Origin: Thiobacillus sp.
GTDB taxonomy: Bacteria; Pseudomonadota; Gammaproteobacteria; Burkholderiales; Thiobacillaceae
Assembly (NCBI GenBank): GCA_030680405.1
Contig: JAUXVT010000052.1
Coordinates: 88,652-152,651 of the forward strand
Direction of reading: 5' to 3'
DNA: 64,000 bases
Part shown: one piece after another, positions 1-8,683 of the stretch
How the letters are laid out: each line of letters starts with the position of its first letter
How positions within the stretch are numbered: the first letter of the stretch is position 1
Made by a program: the position numbers and the translations under genes
The notes under the pieces: model-generated
The model's database searches: none
What the model saw: only the letters and a program-made list of their open reading frames with translations
Told to the model about the DNA's origin: nothing

Positions 1-302
1 GCGCCCGGCAGATAGCCGTCGATCACCAGTCCGCTGGTGTCGATGGACTGCCCTTTAAGGGCGAGGGTGGCGGTGAGGCGGTGGGTCATGCCATATTCGT
101 ATTCCACTTCTGAGTCATAGGCGGAGTAATCGCCCTGATCCTTATCCCAGCGGCGGGTGACGAAGAGATACGCTTCGCTCGCGCCTTGCGGCAGCGTTTC
201 CGCGCCGGACACATAGCCCAGCAGGTTTTCGTCGGCCTGTGCGGGCAGGGTGAGCAGCGCGGCGGCAAGCGCAGCCAGGCTTGCGGTGAGTTTGACAGCC
301 AT
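1..302 (-). CDS. DUF6662-like exported protein, N-terminal part
   Basis: The gene starts at an ATG at 302 and runs off the left edge, so only about 100 residues are visible. The first ~22 residues form a signal peptide ending in an AQA-type site. The mature start (DENLLGYVSGAETLPQG) and the following YEYGMTHRLTATLALKGQS segment resemble DUF6662 proteins, predicted beta-rich envelope proteins; that match is from memory. It lies downstream of ftrD on the same strand, and a paired GCTGGCTGG box sits in its leader. Function unknown. Confidence 0.6.
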   Translation of the reverse strand, partial: MAVKLTASLAALAAALLTLPAQADENLLGYVSGAETLPQGASEAYLFVTRRWDKDQGDYSAYDSEVEYEYGMTHRLTATLALKGQSIDTSGLVIDGYLPG

Positions 303-336
303 GGTGTTTCCTTTCAGTTTGATGGGAGATTTCGAT

Positions 337-365
337 CTGGCTGGCTGGCGACAGGCTGGCTGGCG
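337..365 (-). repeat. Paired GCTGGCTGG box, copy 1
   Basis: Two direct copies of a GGCTGGCTGGCG-type box (337-350 and 354-365) lie in the leader about 35 bases upstream of the start codon at 302. The same arrangement recurs before five other iron genes here. Function is unknown. Confidence 0.6.
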
Positions 366-431
366 AGAGGTTGGTTGAAAAACCGTGCAGGTCGCACGGG
401 CGGATGCAAAAACGCAAAGATCATTTGGAGT

Positions 432-1835
432 TCACCAGACAAAAAATTGCGTGCTCCAAGCGGCAAGCGGCAGAACCGTAGCCATCGATATTCCCAACGC
501 TGCCGCGGGGCGGTTACGTTTTGCCAGACGCCATGCCAGGCTCGCGCCCCACAGCGCGGCGAGCGCAAGCAGCGCCATGCGCACGCCATGAACCCAGGGC
601 AGCGTCACGCCTTCGCCAGCCAGTTGAGAAGTGGTGAGCAGGCTCAGTCCCACGAAAACGCTGGCACCGGCGAAGGGAATGAGGGTATGGGCGAGCCGCT
701 GCCAGGGTAATTTCGTCAGTGCGGCGGTCAGCCTGAGCCAGCCCCACACCCAGCCGCCGACAACGATCGTTTCTGTAACGATGTAGGCCAGCAGCATGCC
801 GCCATCCAGCCAGGTGAAGACGTCGTTTGCTTCCGGGTAATAGGTGAGCAGCCACCAGTGTCCTGTCTCGTTGAGCGGCCACCAGATCGCGTGATCTATC
901 AGCCATTCGGCCGCGGCCTGTTTCGCTGTCACGAACCAGGGCGAAGCGCTCCACTGGAACGCTCCGAGCGCGACGCCCAGCATGCCGAAAACCAGCAAGC
1001 GGGCAGGCCAGCGCGTCAGTTCTTCGGCTTTGTCTTCCAGCGTGCCGTTCTTGTTCAGGATTTCCGCATTCGGTGAGCGCAATGCCAGCTGCACTGCGTC
1101 CCGTTCCCCGGCGCAGCGGCCGCACATGTGGCAGGGCGAGGCGCTTTCCATGCGCCGGATGTTGATCAACGGCGCGCAGTTGACAACATGCTGGCGGCTG
1201 GTGCGATGGCCGCCAAGCGCCGCGTCCCAGGTTGACTGGTCGACCTTGAAATGAACGGGTGCGATCTTCGCCAGCAGGCCGAACACACCGGATACTGGGC
1301 AAAAATGCCTGCACCAGACGCGTTTTTCCCGGCCCCAGATGAGCCCCACGGCAATGGCCGCGATGGTCGAGCCGCCCAGGATGAGCAGGGCGGGTTTCGG
1401 GTATTCGTAAACGCTGGTCATTTGCCCGAATATCGTGGTCATGACGAAGGCCACGAACGGCCATCCCCCCCACTTCATCCAGCGCGGGATGCCGCGCCCC
1501 AGGCCGTAGCGGGAAACCCATTCGGTGAGCGCGCCCTCCGGGCATAGAACCCCGCACCACATGCGGCCGAGCAGCATCATGGAAAGAATGACAAATGGCC
1601 ACCAGATGCCCCAGAACGCAAACTGCGCGAAGCGGGTCAGGTTGTTCCAGATATGAGCTTGGCCCGGCGGCAGGGGGAGAAAAGCTGGTAGGGCCACCAG
1701 TACAAGGTAGCCCAGCACGACCCCCCATTGCATGGCGATGATGGCGCCACGGTAGCGTCTCATGGCCAGCCCAAGGCGGGCGAGGTAGCTGGGGCCGGAG
1801 CCGATGGCATTGATTTGCCCGGTCACCGCGTTCAT
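432..1835 (-). CDS. ftrD: FtrD-like polyferredoxin of ferrous iron uptake
   Basis: A 467-residue multi-spanning membrane protein with 4Fe-4S cysteine clusters: RMWCGVLCPEG, VWCRHFCPVSG and CHMCGRCAG. This is the NapH/NosR-like polyferredoxin type. In the FtrABCD system of Bordetella and Brucella, FtrD is thought to supply or accept electrons for the FtrC permease. It overlaps ftrC by 4 bases (ATG at 1835, ftrC stop at 1832), indicating translational coupling. Gene order with the permease, cupredoxin and p19 genes makes the assignment strong; the exact electron flow is inference. Confidence 0.85.
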   Translation of the reverse strand: MNAVTGQINAIGSGPSYLARLGLAMRRYRGAIIAMQWGVVLGYLVLVALPAFLPLPPGQAHIWNNLTRFAQFAFWGIWWPFVILSMMLLGRMWCGVLCPEGALTEWVSRYGLGRGIPRWMKWGGWPFVAFVMTTIFGQMTSVYEYPKPALLILGGSTIAAIAVGLIWGREKRVWCRHFCPVSGVFGLLAKIAPVHFKVDQSTWDAALGGHRTSRQHVVNCAPLINIRRMESASPCHMCGRCAGERDAVQLALRSPNAEILNKNGTLEDKAEELTRWPARLLVFGMLGVALGAFQWSASPWFVTAKQAAAEWLIDHAIWWPLNETGHWWLLTYYPEANDVFTWLDGGMLLAYIVTETIVVGGWVWGWLRLTAALTKLPWQRLAHTLIPFAGASVFVGLSLLTTSQLAGEGVTLPWVHGVRMALLALAALWGASLAWRLAKRNRPAAALGISMATVLPLAAWSTQFFVW

Positions 1836-2647
1836 GCCTTTCGCCTCATCGGCTTCAGTTTGAGCAGCACCCCAAGGACAAGTGCCCAGTAGACCGCCAG
1901 CAGCGCGTAGGCCATGCCCGAGGGGGTACCCCGGTAACCGGTGAAGGCTGCCACGAGCCCGCCTGTCCGCGTGCTGTCATCCAGCAGGGACGCCGTGTTC
2001 CACAGCGGATCGGCCAGCGGCGGCAGGGCTTCCAGGCCGACGAGTTTTTCCGCGCCGTCCACCAGCAGCGCCCCGCCAAGAAGCAGGAGCAGCACTTCCG
2101 TGACGCGGAAAAAGGCGCGCCATGAAACAAACCGGCTGCCGCGGGAAAGCAGCCAGTAGGCGGCCAAAGCGAGCACGAAACCCGCCGCGCCACCCAGGGC
2201 AATGTCGGCGTTCGTGCTGCCCTTAACCGCGCCATAGAGGAACACGACCGCCTCTGCGCCTTCGCGCCCCACGGCCACCATCGCCAGTACCGCGATGCCC
2301 AGCCAGTTGGCCCGATTGGCGGCGCTCGCCATCCCGGCTTCCAGTTCCTTTTTCAGCCCGGCGCCATGACGGCGCATCCACCAGACCATCTGAAAGATCA
2401 GGCCACAGGCGGCGAGCGGCATGATGGCCTGAAACCATTCCAGCGCACTCGCCGACCCCCACGACTGGATATCCATGATCGTCACGGCCAGGAACACAGC
2501 CAGCCCCAGGCCCGCCGCTATTCCGCCCCACAGCCAGGGAAATCCGGCGCGGGCTTCGGGGCGGGCGCTGAGCCATCCGTGCAGAATGCCGATCACCAGC
2601 ATCGCTTCGATGGTTTCCCGCCAGACAATGAAAAGCGCATTACCCAT
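1832..2647 (-). CDS. ftrC: FTR1-family iron permease FtrC
   Basis: A 271-residue membrane protein with the two RExxE-type iron motifs of the FTR1/EfeU family: WRETIEAML near the N-terminus and GREGAEAVVFLYG in the middle, each inside a hydrophobic helix. The family moves iron through the inner membrane after oxidation on the periplasmic side. It lies 11 bases after the cupredoxin gene and overlaps ftrD. Length and helix count fit a full-length permease. Confidence 0.9.
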   Translation of the reverse strand: MGNALFIVWRETIEAMLVIGILHGWLSARPEARAGFPWLWGGIAAGLGLAVFLAVTIMDIQSWGSASALEWFQAIMPLAACGLIFQMVWWMRRHGAGLKKELEAGMASAANRANWLGIAVLAMVAVGREGAEAVVFLYGAVKGSTNADIALGGAAGFVLALAAYWLLSRGSRFVSWRAFFRVTEVLLLLLGGALLVDGAEKLVGLEALPPLADPLWNTASLLDDSTRTGGLVAAFTGYRGTPSGMAYALLAVYWALVLGVLLKLKPMRRKA

Positions 2648-2658
2648 GTGCCACTCCT

Positions 2659-3054
2659 TTATTTCACGACGATGCGGCTGCGCCCGGTGTTTGGATGGAA
2701 TTCGTCGAAGAATTCGTACTCGCCGGGCTTGAGCGGGGCGATCACCACGAAGGACTCCGCGCCCGGCGCGAGTACTTTCTCTTTCCGCAGTTGCAGGCTT
2801 TCAAACTCGATCGCGTCATGCCCCTGGTTGCGCACCACGATCTTGAAACGCACGCCGGCGGGAACGTTCAGCGTGTTGGGGATCAGTCGTCCCTCCTTGG
2901 CCACCACGCTGTAGGTGAGCAGATCCGCGGCGCCGGCTTCCGCAGGCAGGAACAGCAAGGCCGCCGCCATCAGAGCGAAGTTGCCGACGGCACGACCGCG
3001 CAGCAGCCAGGACAGGAGGCCGGGTATGCCCGGGGCGGTTTTCTTTCCATTCAT
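2659..3054 (-). CDS. ftrB: FtrB-like periplasmic cupredoxin
   Basis: A 131-residue exported protein. The start at 3054 is preceded by a strong ribosome site (AGGAGG) and a signal peptide with hydrophobic core FALMAAALLFLPAEAGA. The mature part has a cupredoxin fold pattern: VPAGVRFKIVVRNQGHDAIEFES and, near the end, PGEYEFFDEFHP. In FtrABCD the cupredoxin is proposed to oxidise Fe2+ before FtrC import. The usual copper-site cysteine is not visible, so metal binding may be atypical. Confidence 0.82.
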   Translation of the reverse strand: MNGKKTAPGIPGLLSWLLRGRAVGNFALMAAALLFLPAEAGAADLLTYSVVAKEGRLIPNTLNVPAGVRFKIVVRNQGHDAIEFESLQLRKEKVLAPGAESFVVIAPLKPGEYEFFDEFHPNTGRSRIVVK

Positions 3055-3067
3055 GCCGATCTCCTCC

Positions 3068-4584
3068 TCAGAACGCCAAATTGGCCCGCACACCGAGAAT
3101 CTTCACCGTCTGTGCGTCCACGTTGCCCGCCGGATTGCGGATGTATTGGAAGTCAGGCGTGAGTTCGAACCGCTCATGGACACGGAAACGGTAATAGGCC
3201 TCCATGACCTGTTCCCAGCCCGTGGCGGCAAAGCCATAGTCGGGTATGCCATCAGCGTCCGCATCCACGGTTGCGGACTGGGCGCGGAAGTCCTTGCTGG
3301 TACGATTGCTTCCGATGGCAAGCCCGATGGCGTCGGCTCCCCGGTTCCAGTAGCTGCCGTTGAACTCGGCGCCGAAACTGGCCGTACGATCGAAGGGCAG
3401 GCGCTCGCCGCTTCCCATGCCCAGGCGTCCGAACAGCGTGATGCCATCGCCCAGGCGCTGGTCGAAGTTGAATCCGATGCCGCTGTGGGAAGCGGTTTCA
3501 TCCATGACGAAGGTCGGCGCCTGGCCGTTGCGCCATACGAAGAGCCTGAAGTTGCCTTCGAGCCCAGCGAAGAAGCGCTGGCTGGTTTCCGCCTGCAGGA
3601 TGACGAACGGCGACTTGAAGGAATCGCTGAAATTGGCGCTGCGTCCCGCGCCGAACACGCCGAGGGAAAGGCGGTAGGTCTCGGGTTTTGCGCCCCAGTT
3701 GAAGTAGGAGAGGCGCATGCCCGGCGAGAAGCCGAATCCGTCGGCGCCGATGTTGGCCGCCAGCGGGTTGTCCAGCAATGCGTTGTGCACGAACGTGCTG
3801 GCCAGGAACTGGCGGGTTTCGTCGTTGGCGGCCGTGTTCTGGTCGAAAAACGCGAAGGGATCCATCTTGCCGAAGTTGAGGGTAAGCGTTTCCCGCGAGT
3901 GGGGTTGGAAGCCGCCGTACGGCAACGGGATGTCCGCCTGGTACCAGGCTTGCGCCAGCATCATGGCGCTGGACTCCGGCTCCACCACCGAACCGAGTTG
4001 GAACGACGTGGCATTGGGCCCCACAAAGGAGGTGAACTTGTCGCTGAGTCCCTTGCCCTGGCCTATCCGGAAATGGCCGAACAGCTTGCTTTCGATGTCG
4101 CCGGTCATGATGGTTGGCGGGTCACCATGATGTCCGCGCGATAGTTGAGCTGGGTGCCGTTGTTATCGATGCCGCTCGCACGCTGGGCGACAGTGGTGAA
4201 GTTCGCGCCGGCGGAAAATCCCTCGATGGAGTCGATGACCTTCGCCTGCTTCTGGATATCCAGTGCCTGGTACTCCACCGCCTTCAGTCGCGCCGCCAGT
4301 TCCGGTTCCTTCTCGCTCACGTCCTCGGTAGACAGGGCGGAATCGAGGCGCGTGTTGCGCTCTTCCAGCGCCTTCAAGCGCGCCTCGATCTGGCTGTTCG
4401 CACCGGTTGCACGGGGCTGCAATGCCTGTTCGAGCTCGGCATTGCGCTTTTCCAGTTGCTCCACCCGTTCCATGAGACGCTGAAGCTGGCGGTTGGTGTC
4501 GGCATCGTCCGCCGCCAGCGCGGGAAGGGCGGTGACGACGGCTGCCGCCAGCAGGCCGAGGCGTGCTGCCTTGCCTTTCCCCAT
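3068..4584 (-). pseudogene. OprB-like porin, frameshifted
   Basis: Two open frames together make one porin. The first (4105-4584, start 3 bases after the ftrA stop) encodes a signal peptide, a coiled coil of heptads (RQLQRLMERVEQLEKRNAE) and the first barrel strands. The second (3068-4108) continues the barrel to a terminal LGVRANLAF, ending in the aromatic residue typical of outer-membrane proteins. The second frame has no signal peptide of its own, and the frames meet in an ATGA overlap one base out of register, so one inserted base near 4107 would restore a ~505-residue OprB/carbohydrate-porin-like protein. Sequencing error, recent mutation or rare -1 recoding are all possible. Its place between ftrA and ftrB suggests an outer-membrane channel for this iron system. 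Confidence 0.75.
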
Positions 4585-4586
4585 TT

Positions 4587-5129
4587 TTAGTATCCGCCCT
4601 TCTTCCCGATACCGACGTAAGTGAACTCGTATTCCACCTCGAAGGACTTGAACCACGGCCGCACGCCGGTCAGGCGGTCGGTATGGCGGCCGAAGTGGGT
4701 GTGCGGATCCGCAGAGGGAGGCGAAATGGTGTATTTGACGCGGTATTTCCCCGGCCCCTTGAGCTTGACGTTGTCGCCGTAGTGGGGGCCATCGTTGGCG
4801 ACCATCGGCATGAAATTGCCGCTGATCTTGTCGTTGCTGCCGATCTTGGTGACTTCGTATTTGATCCCCAGATAGGGCATCCAGGCGCCTTCGTCGAACC
4901 CATTGGGGTTATTGGCCAAGGCATGAATGTCGGCTTCCAGATGGACATCGGAATCCTTGGCCGGGCGCATCATGCCCTCCGGTTCCATTTCCACCGGTTG
5001 CAGATAAACGGCGGCGATCTCCATGCCGCTGCGCTGCTGCGGCGCGCCGATGGGATATTCCACGGCAAGGACGGGAGTGGACAAGCTGGCAGCAAGCGCC
5101 AGGGAGGCAAGAGGGGGGGCGAAACGCAT
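4587..5129 (-). CDS. ftrA: FtrA/p19-type periplasmic iron-binding protein (Tp34 family)
   Basis: A 180-residue exported protein. The start at 5129 is preceded by AAGGAGTCGTCC, and a signal peptide ends near TPVLA. The mature sequence has the iron-transport p19 (Tp34) features: YPIGAPQQRSGMEIAAVYLQ, methionine-rich VEMEPEGMMRP, DVHLEADIHA, and HTHFGRHTDR with clustered histidines for Cu/Fe binding. The Campylobacter, E. coli FetP and Bordetella FtrA homologues bind ferrous iron in the periplasm. It heads the ftr operon; a paired GCTGGCTGG-like box lies in its leader. Confidence 0.9.
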   Translation of the reverse strand: MRFAPPLASLALAASLSTPVLAVEYPIGAPQQRSGMEIAAVYLQPVEMEPEGMMRPAKDSDVHLEADIHALANNPNGFDEGAWMPYLGIKYEVTKIGSNDKISGNFMPMVANDGPHYGDNVKLKGPGKYRVKYTISPPSADPHTHFGRHTDRLTGVRPWFKSFEVEYEFTYVGIGKKGGY

Positions 5130-5168
5130 GGACGACTCCTTGTTCAATAGACCGAAAATTTTTGGTTT

Positions 5169-5204
5169 TGGCTGGCTACGGGGCGGGGCGTCCGTTGGCT
5201 GGCC
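5169..5204 (-). repeat. Paired GCTGGCTGG box, copy 2 (degenerate)
   Basis: Two shorter copies (GGCTGGCT at 5170, TTGGCTGGCC at 5195) lie 40-75 bases upstream of the ftrA start, with the same orientation and spacing pattern as the other copies in the island. Confidence 0.45.
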
Positions 5205-5288
5205 TGTAAAGGAAACCCTGATGGCTCCTTCTCGCGCGGTGGCGGCAGTGCGGGTTGCCGCCGCACTACCTTGTCTCACGGCACGGCG

Positions 5289-7397
5289 TCAGAATTTATA
5301 ATTCACACCAAGTTCGAAATTACGCTCGGCGCCGGGGAAAATTCCGTCGGGGTTGCGGCTGGCGATGTATTTCCGGTCGGCGAGATTGCGCACCGTGCCG
5401 AACACGCTGAGCTGCTTGTCGACGGCGTAGTGCGCGTTGAGGTCGAGGGTGGTGTAAGCCGGAATCACGCCGCGGCGGCCATCAGCGCTTTCGGCGACCG
5501 TATTTTCCGTATCGACGAACTGGCGCGAGACGTGATAGGCGCCGAGGCTGGTTTTCAGCCCGCCGACGCGGTAGCTCACGGCGAGATTCGCGGTCAGCTC
5601 GGGCGCGTAGGGCAGGCGATTGCCGTTACGGTCAATGCCGCCGACGATCTTGGTGCTGTTGAATTTGGCGGTCGGTACCCAGGTGGCGTTGGCGTCCACG
5701 CCCCAGCCTGCGCCGATGTCGTAGCCGATCGCGCCTTCCAGTCCCTGGTTCAGGGTTGCGCCGGCATTGGTCACGGTGGCGCCGACGCCGCCCGATTCGG
5801 ACTGCGGAATGATCTGGTTGGAAAAATCCATGTGGAAGGCGGTGGCTTCGTAGCTCAGGCGCTGCGCCGTTCCGCGCACGCCGATTTCGAAGTTGGTCGA
5901 ACGTTCGGCATCCAGCTGCTGGTCGACGCCGGAGCCGCTGATGGCGGTGGCGACCATCGCGGGCGAGAAGCCCTTGAACGCGCCTGCAAACAGTTGCGTC
6001 TGCGGTGCGAGCTGCCAGGTCGCGCCGATGCCGGGCATCACTTCGGTGTTGCTCGATTCGCCGGAAAGACCGGTCAGTTCGTTCTTGCGGCTTTGGTCGT
6101 AGGTTTCGATGCGCAGGCCGGGCGTGATCGCGACGCGTTCGTTGAGGATGAAACGGTTCTGGCCATAGAAGGCGATGCCTTGCGCTTTCTGGGTGTCATC
6201 GGTGGTCAGGACGCCGGAACGCGCGTTGGGGTCGGTCTTGGATTGGACCTTCTGGTTGTTCAGCTTGTCGCTGTGCAGGCGAATCCCGATTTCGGCTTCA
6301 TTCTTGATGCCGAAGCCGTCGTAGTCGATGTGCAGACGGCTGTCCATGCCCATCATTTCGAAGGCGCGATTGTTGCCACTCATGCAATAGGCGCTGCCGT
6401 CGCAGGGGACGAAGGTCGTGCCGTCGGCGCTGCGAGCTTGCACTTCCCTGCGCCAATAATCGCGGGTCAACTGGCTCCAATACAGCAAGGTATTGAGCTT
6501 CATGGAATCGTTGATTTCGAACTCATGGTTGATGTCGAACGAATTGCGGTCGGTCAGGAAATAGTCGTTCGGCGCCGGATTCTTGGTCGGGTCGTCGCGG
6601 AATTCGTTGGGGCGCAGGCCGACGTAGGAGGTGTTGACCTCGTTGTCGTAGTAGCTGTACTTGACGCCGACCCACTGTTTATCGCCGATGGCCATGCCGC
6701 CCTTGGCGACAAGGTCGGTCATGTCGAACCCGTTGTGGCGGAAGCCGTCGCCTTCGGCCTTGACGAGGCTGATGCCGCCGAGGGCCTCGCCCGACGGCGC
6801 GGTGCCGCCGGCGTCGAGGCCGATCAGGCGATAGCCGTGAGAGCCTGCCTTGGCGGTCACTTTCGCGCCCTGTTCGGGATCTTTGGTCTGGTAGTTGATG
6901 ACGCCGCCGATGGTGGTGGGGCCATAGCGCAGACCGGCTGCGCCCTTCAGCACTTCGATGCTTTGCATGCGCTCGATGCGCGGGCTGTAGTAGGACTCGT
7001 TGGCGAGGAACAGGCCGGGCGCGACCGGCACGCCGTCTTCCAGCACGAGCAGTTTCTGGCTGCGGTTGGGGTTGAGGCCGCGCATGCCGATGTTGGGGAT
7101 GAAGCCGTAGCCTTCTTCCTCGCGAACCACGATGCCCGGGACGGACTTGAGCGCATCCTGGGTCGAAATCGGCTGCGTCAGCGCCAGCTCCTCCTGGGTG
7201 ACGATCGCGACCGAGCCGGGTAGCTTGGCGATGGCTTCGCCGCCTTCGCCGACCACATCGATGCGCGGCAGCTCAACGTCCGCAGCCACTACATGAGCCG
7301 GAAAACTCAGGGCGAGCGCCACAGCCAGGGCCAGTTTTGTTTTTGGAATGGCTTTCGTTGCGCCATGCTGCTTGATACTGCGGGTGATGCGGTTCAT
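5289..7397 (-). CDS. FecA-like TonB-dependent receptor
   Basis: A 702-residue outer-membrane receptor with a signal peptide, then a plug domain (roughly residues 45-160: LPGSVAIVTQEEL, NIGMRGLNPNRSQKLLVLEDG, VLKGAAGLRYGPTTIGGVINY) and a 22-strand-type barrel ending in FELGVNYKF. The plug pattern resembles the FecA/iron chelate subgroup. There is no N-terminal signalling extension and no adjacent sigma/anti-sigma pair, so FecIR-type control is unlikely. It lies downstream of tonB-exbB-exbD on the same strand, with a paired GCTGGCTGG box in its leader. The ligand (citrate or another siderophore) cannot be told from sequence alone. Confidence 0.88.
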   Translation of the reverse strand: MNRITRSIKQHGATKAIPKTKLALAVALALSFPAHVVAADVELPRIDVVGEGGEAIAKLPGSVAIVTQEELALTQPISTQDALKSVPGIVVREEEGYGFIPNIGMRGLNPNRSQKLLVLEDGVPVAPGLFLANESYYSPRIERMQSIEVLKGAAGLRYGPTTIGGVINYQTKDPEQGAKVTAKAGSHGYRLIGLDAGGTAPSGEALGGISLVKAEGDGFRHNGFDMTDLVAKGGMAIGDKQWVGVKYSYYDNEVNTSYVGLRPNEFRDDPTKNPAPNDYFLTDRNSFDINHEFEINDSMKLNTLLYWSQLTRDYWRREVQARSADGTTFVPCDGSAYCMSGNNRAFEMMGMDSRLHIDYDGFGIKNEAEIGIRLHSDKLNNQKVQSKTDPNARSGVLTTDDTQKAQGIAFYGQNRFILNERVAITPGLRIETYDQSRKNELTGLSGESSNTEVMPGIGATWQLAPQTQLFAGAFKGFSPAMVATAISGSGVDQQLDAERSTNFEIGVRGTAQRLSYEATAFHMDFSNQIIPQSESGGVGATVTNAGATLNQGLEGAIGYDIGAGWGVDANATWVPTAKFNSTKIVGGIDRNGNRLPYAPELTANLAVSYRVGGLKTSLGAYHVSRQFVDTENTVAESADGRRGVIPAYTTLDLNAHYAVDKQLSVFGTVRNLADRKYIASRNPDGIFPGAERNFELGVNYKF

Positions 7398-7422
7398 TCA
7401 ATGCTCCTTGCGTCAGATGAAT

Positions 7423-7464
7423 CTGGCTGGCTTGACGCAAGGCATGCGGCTGGCTGGCTGGCGG
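7423..7464 (-). repeat. Paired GCTGGCTGG box, copy 3
   Basis: CTGGCTGGCTTG (from 7423) and GGCTGGCTGGCTGGCGGG (from 7448) lie 25-70 bases upstream of the receptor start at 7397. This is one of the clearest copies of the recurring box. Confidence 0.6.
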
Positions 7465-7505
7465 GTTAAAAGTGGACGACCTGCGTCCAATGCGTGAAAC
7501 GTTTG

Positions 7506-7928
7506 CTATCGGGTACGCGGATCGGTGACGAACCCCAGTTTGCCGAGACCTGCTTTCGCGGCGTCGGACATGATCTGCGCGACATGCTTGTAGGCCAGTT
7601 CGCCGTCGGCGCGGATGTGGATTTCCGGCTGCGGGGTCTGCTGCGCGGCGAGATCCATGCGCGCCTGCCAGGCGGCCGCATCGACCGGCTCGGCGTTCCA
7701 GTACACCGAACTGTCGGCCTTGATTGAGAGATTGATCGTCTCGGGCTTCACCTCGTTCGGCTGGCTCGAAGCTTGCGGCAGGTCGACCTTGACTGCATGC
7801 GTCATCAGCGGCGCGGTGATGATGAAGATGACGAGCAGCACCAGCATCACGTCGATCAACGGGATCATGTTGATCTCCGCGTTGTCGCCGTCGCCGCTGT
7901 CGTTGACGAGTCCGCCGAAGGCCATCAT
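7506..7928 (-). CDS. exbD: Biopolymer transporter ExbD
   Basis: A 140-residue protein with one N-terminal membrane helix containing the conserved aspartate (MIPLIDVMLVLLVIFIIT) and a periplasmic domain ending near LGKLGFVTDPR. ExbD with ExbB uses the proton gradient to energise TonB. It overlaps exbB by 4 bases (ATGA at 7925-7928). Length and motif match the family. Confidence 0.93.
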   Translation of the reverse strand: MMAFGGLVNDSGDGDNAEINMIPLIDVMLVLLVIFIITAPLMTHAVKVDLPQASSQPNEVKPETINLSIKADSSVYWNAEPVDAAAWQARMDLAAQQTPQPEIHIRADGELAYKHVAQIMSDAAKAGLGKLGFVTDPRTR

Positions 7929-8680
7929 GCGCCCCTTGCCACGGGCGCAGCGTAGATGCGCGCTTCGTCGTTGTTGACGCGGGTGTTGTTGCGCACCCCG
8001 GTCGACATGAAGGCGAACAGGTCATGTGCGAAGCCGTCAACTTCGGACAGCATGGTGCGCCTGGCGCGGTTGAAGAAGTTGTAAGCCAGCACCGCCGGGA
8101 TCGCCACCGCCAGCCCAAGCGCGGTCATGATCAGCGCCTCGCCGACCGGGCCGGCGACCTGATCGAGGCTGCCCGAGCCGCTCATGCCAATGTTAACCAG
8201 CGCGTGGTAGATGCCCCACACCGTGCCGAACAGGCCGACGAAGGGCGCGGAGGATGCGATCGACGCCAGCATGGTGTGGCCGTATTCGAGGCGCGCGGTG
8301 TCCTGGTTGATCGCGCGGCGCAGCGCACGGGTGAGGAACTCGTCTTCCGAGCCCGATTCGATCAGGCGCTGCCCGGTCTTGTTGCGGTACTGCTCGGCGG
8401 CCTTGAGCCCGTGGTGGGTCAGGTGCGAGAACGGATCGTTGACCCCGTGGTTCTGCAGGTAGTCGGCGACCGAGGCCAGACCGAGGGCGTCCCAGAAACG
8501 CGTCAGAAAAGCTTGGGCGTGCTTTTTCATGCGCCAGTTGGCGAGGCTCTTGCTGACGATGAGATACCAGGTGATGACCGACATCGTCAGCAGCACGACG
8601 AGCAGGAAATGCGCGAGGCCATCGGCCTGCGCGATAAAGTGGGCGAAGCCCAGCTGGGTTTGGGTTGCGGCGGTTTCCAT
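7925..8680 (-). CDS. exbB: Biopolymer transporter ExbB (MotA/TolQ/ExbB family)
   Basis: A 251-residue membrane protein with three helices and the conserved family segment STLNAI-like/ASIASSAPFVGLFGTVWGIYHAL followed by GEALIMTALGLAVAIPAVLAYN. It forms the proton channel of the TonB complex. It lies 3 bases after tonB and overlaps exbD, giving the order tonB-exbB-exbD as one operon behind a Fur box. Confidence 0.94.
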   Translation of the reverse strand: METAATQTQLGFAHFIAQADGLAHFLLVVLLTMSVITWYLIVSKSLANWRMKKHAQAFLTRFWDALGLASVADYLQNHGVNDPFSHLTHHGLKAAEQYRNKTGQRLIESGSEDEFLTRALRRAINQDTARLEYGHTMLASIASSAPFVGLFGTVWGIYHALVNIGMSGSGSLDQVAGPVGEALIMTALGLAVAIPAVLAYNFFNRARRTMLSEVDGFAHDLFAFMSTGVRNNTRVNNDEARIYAAPVARGA

Positions 8681-8683
8681 GAC

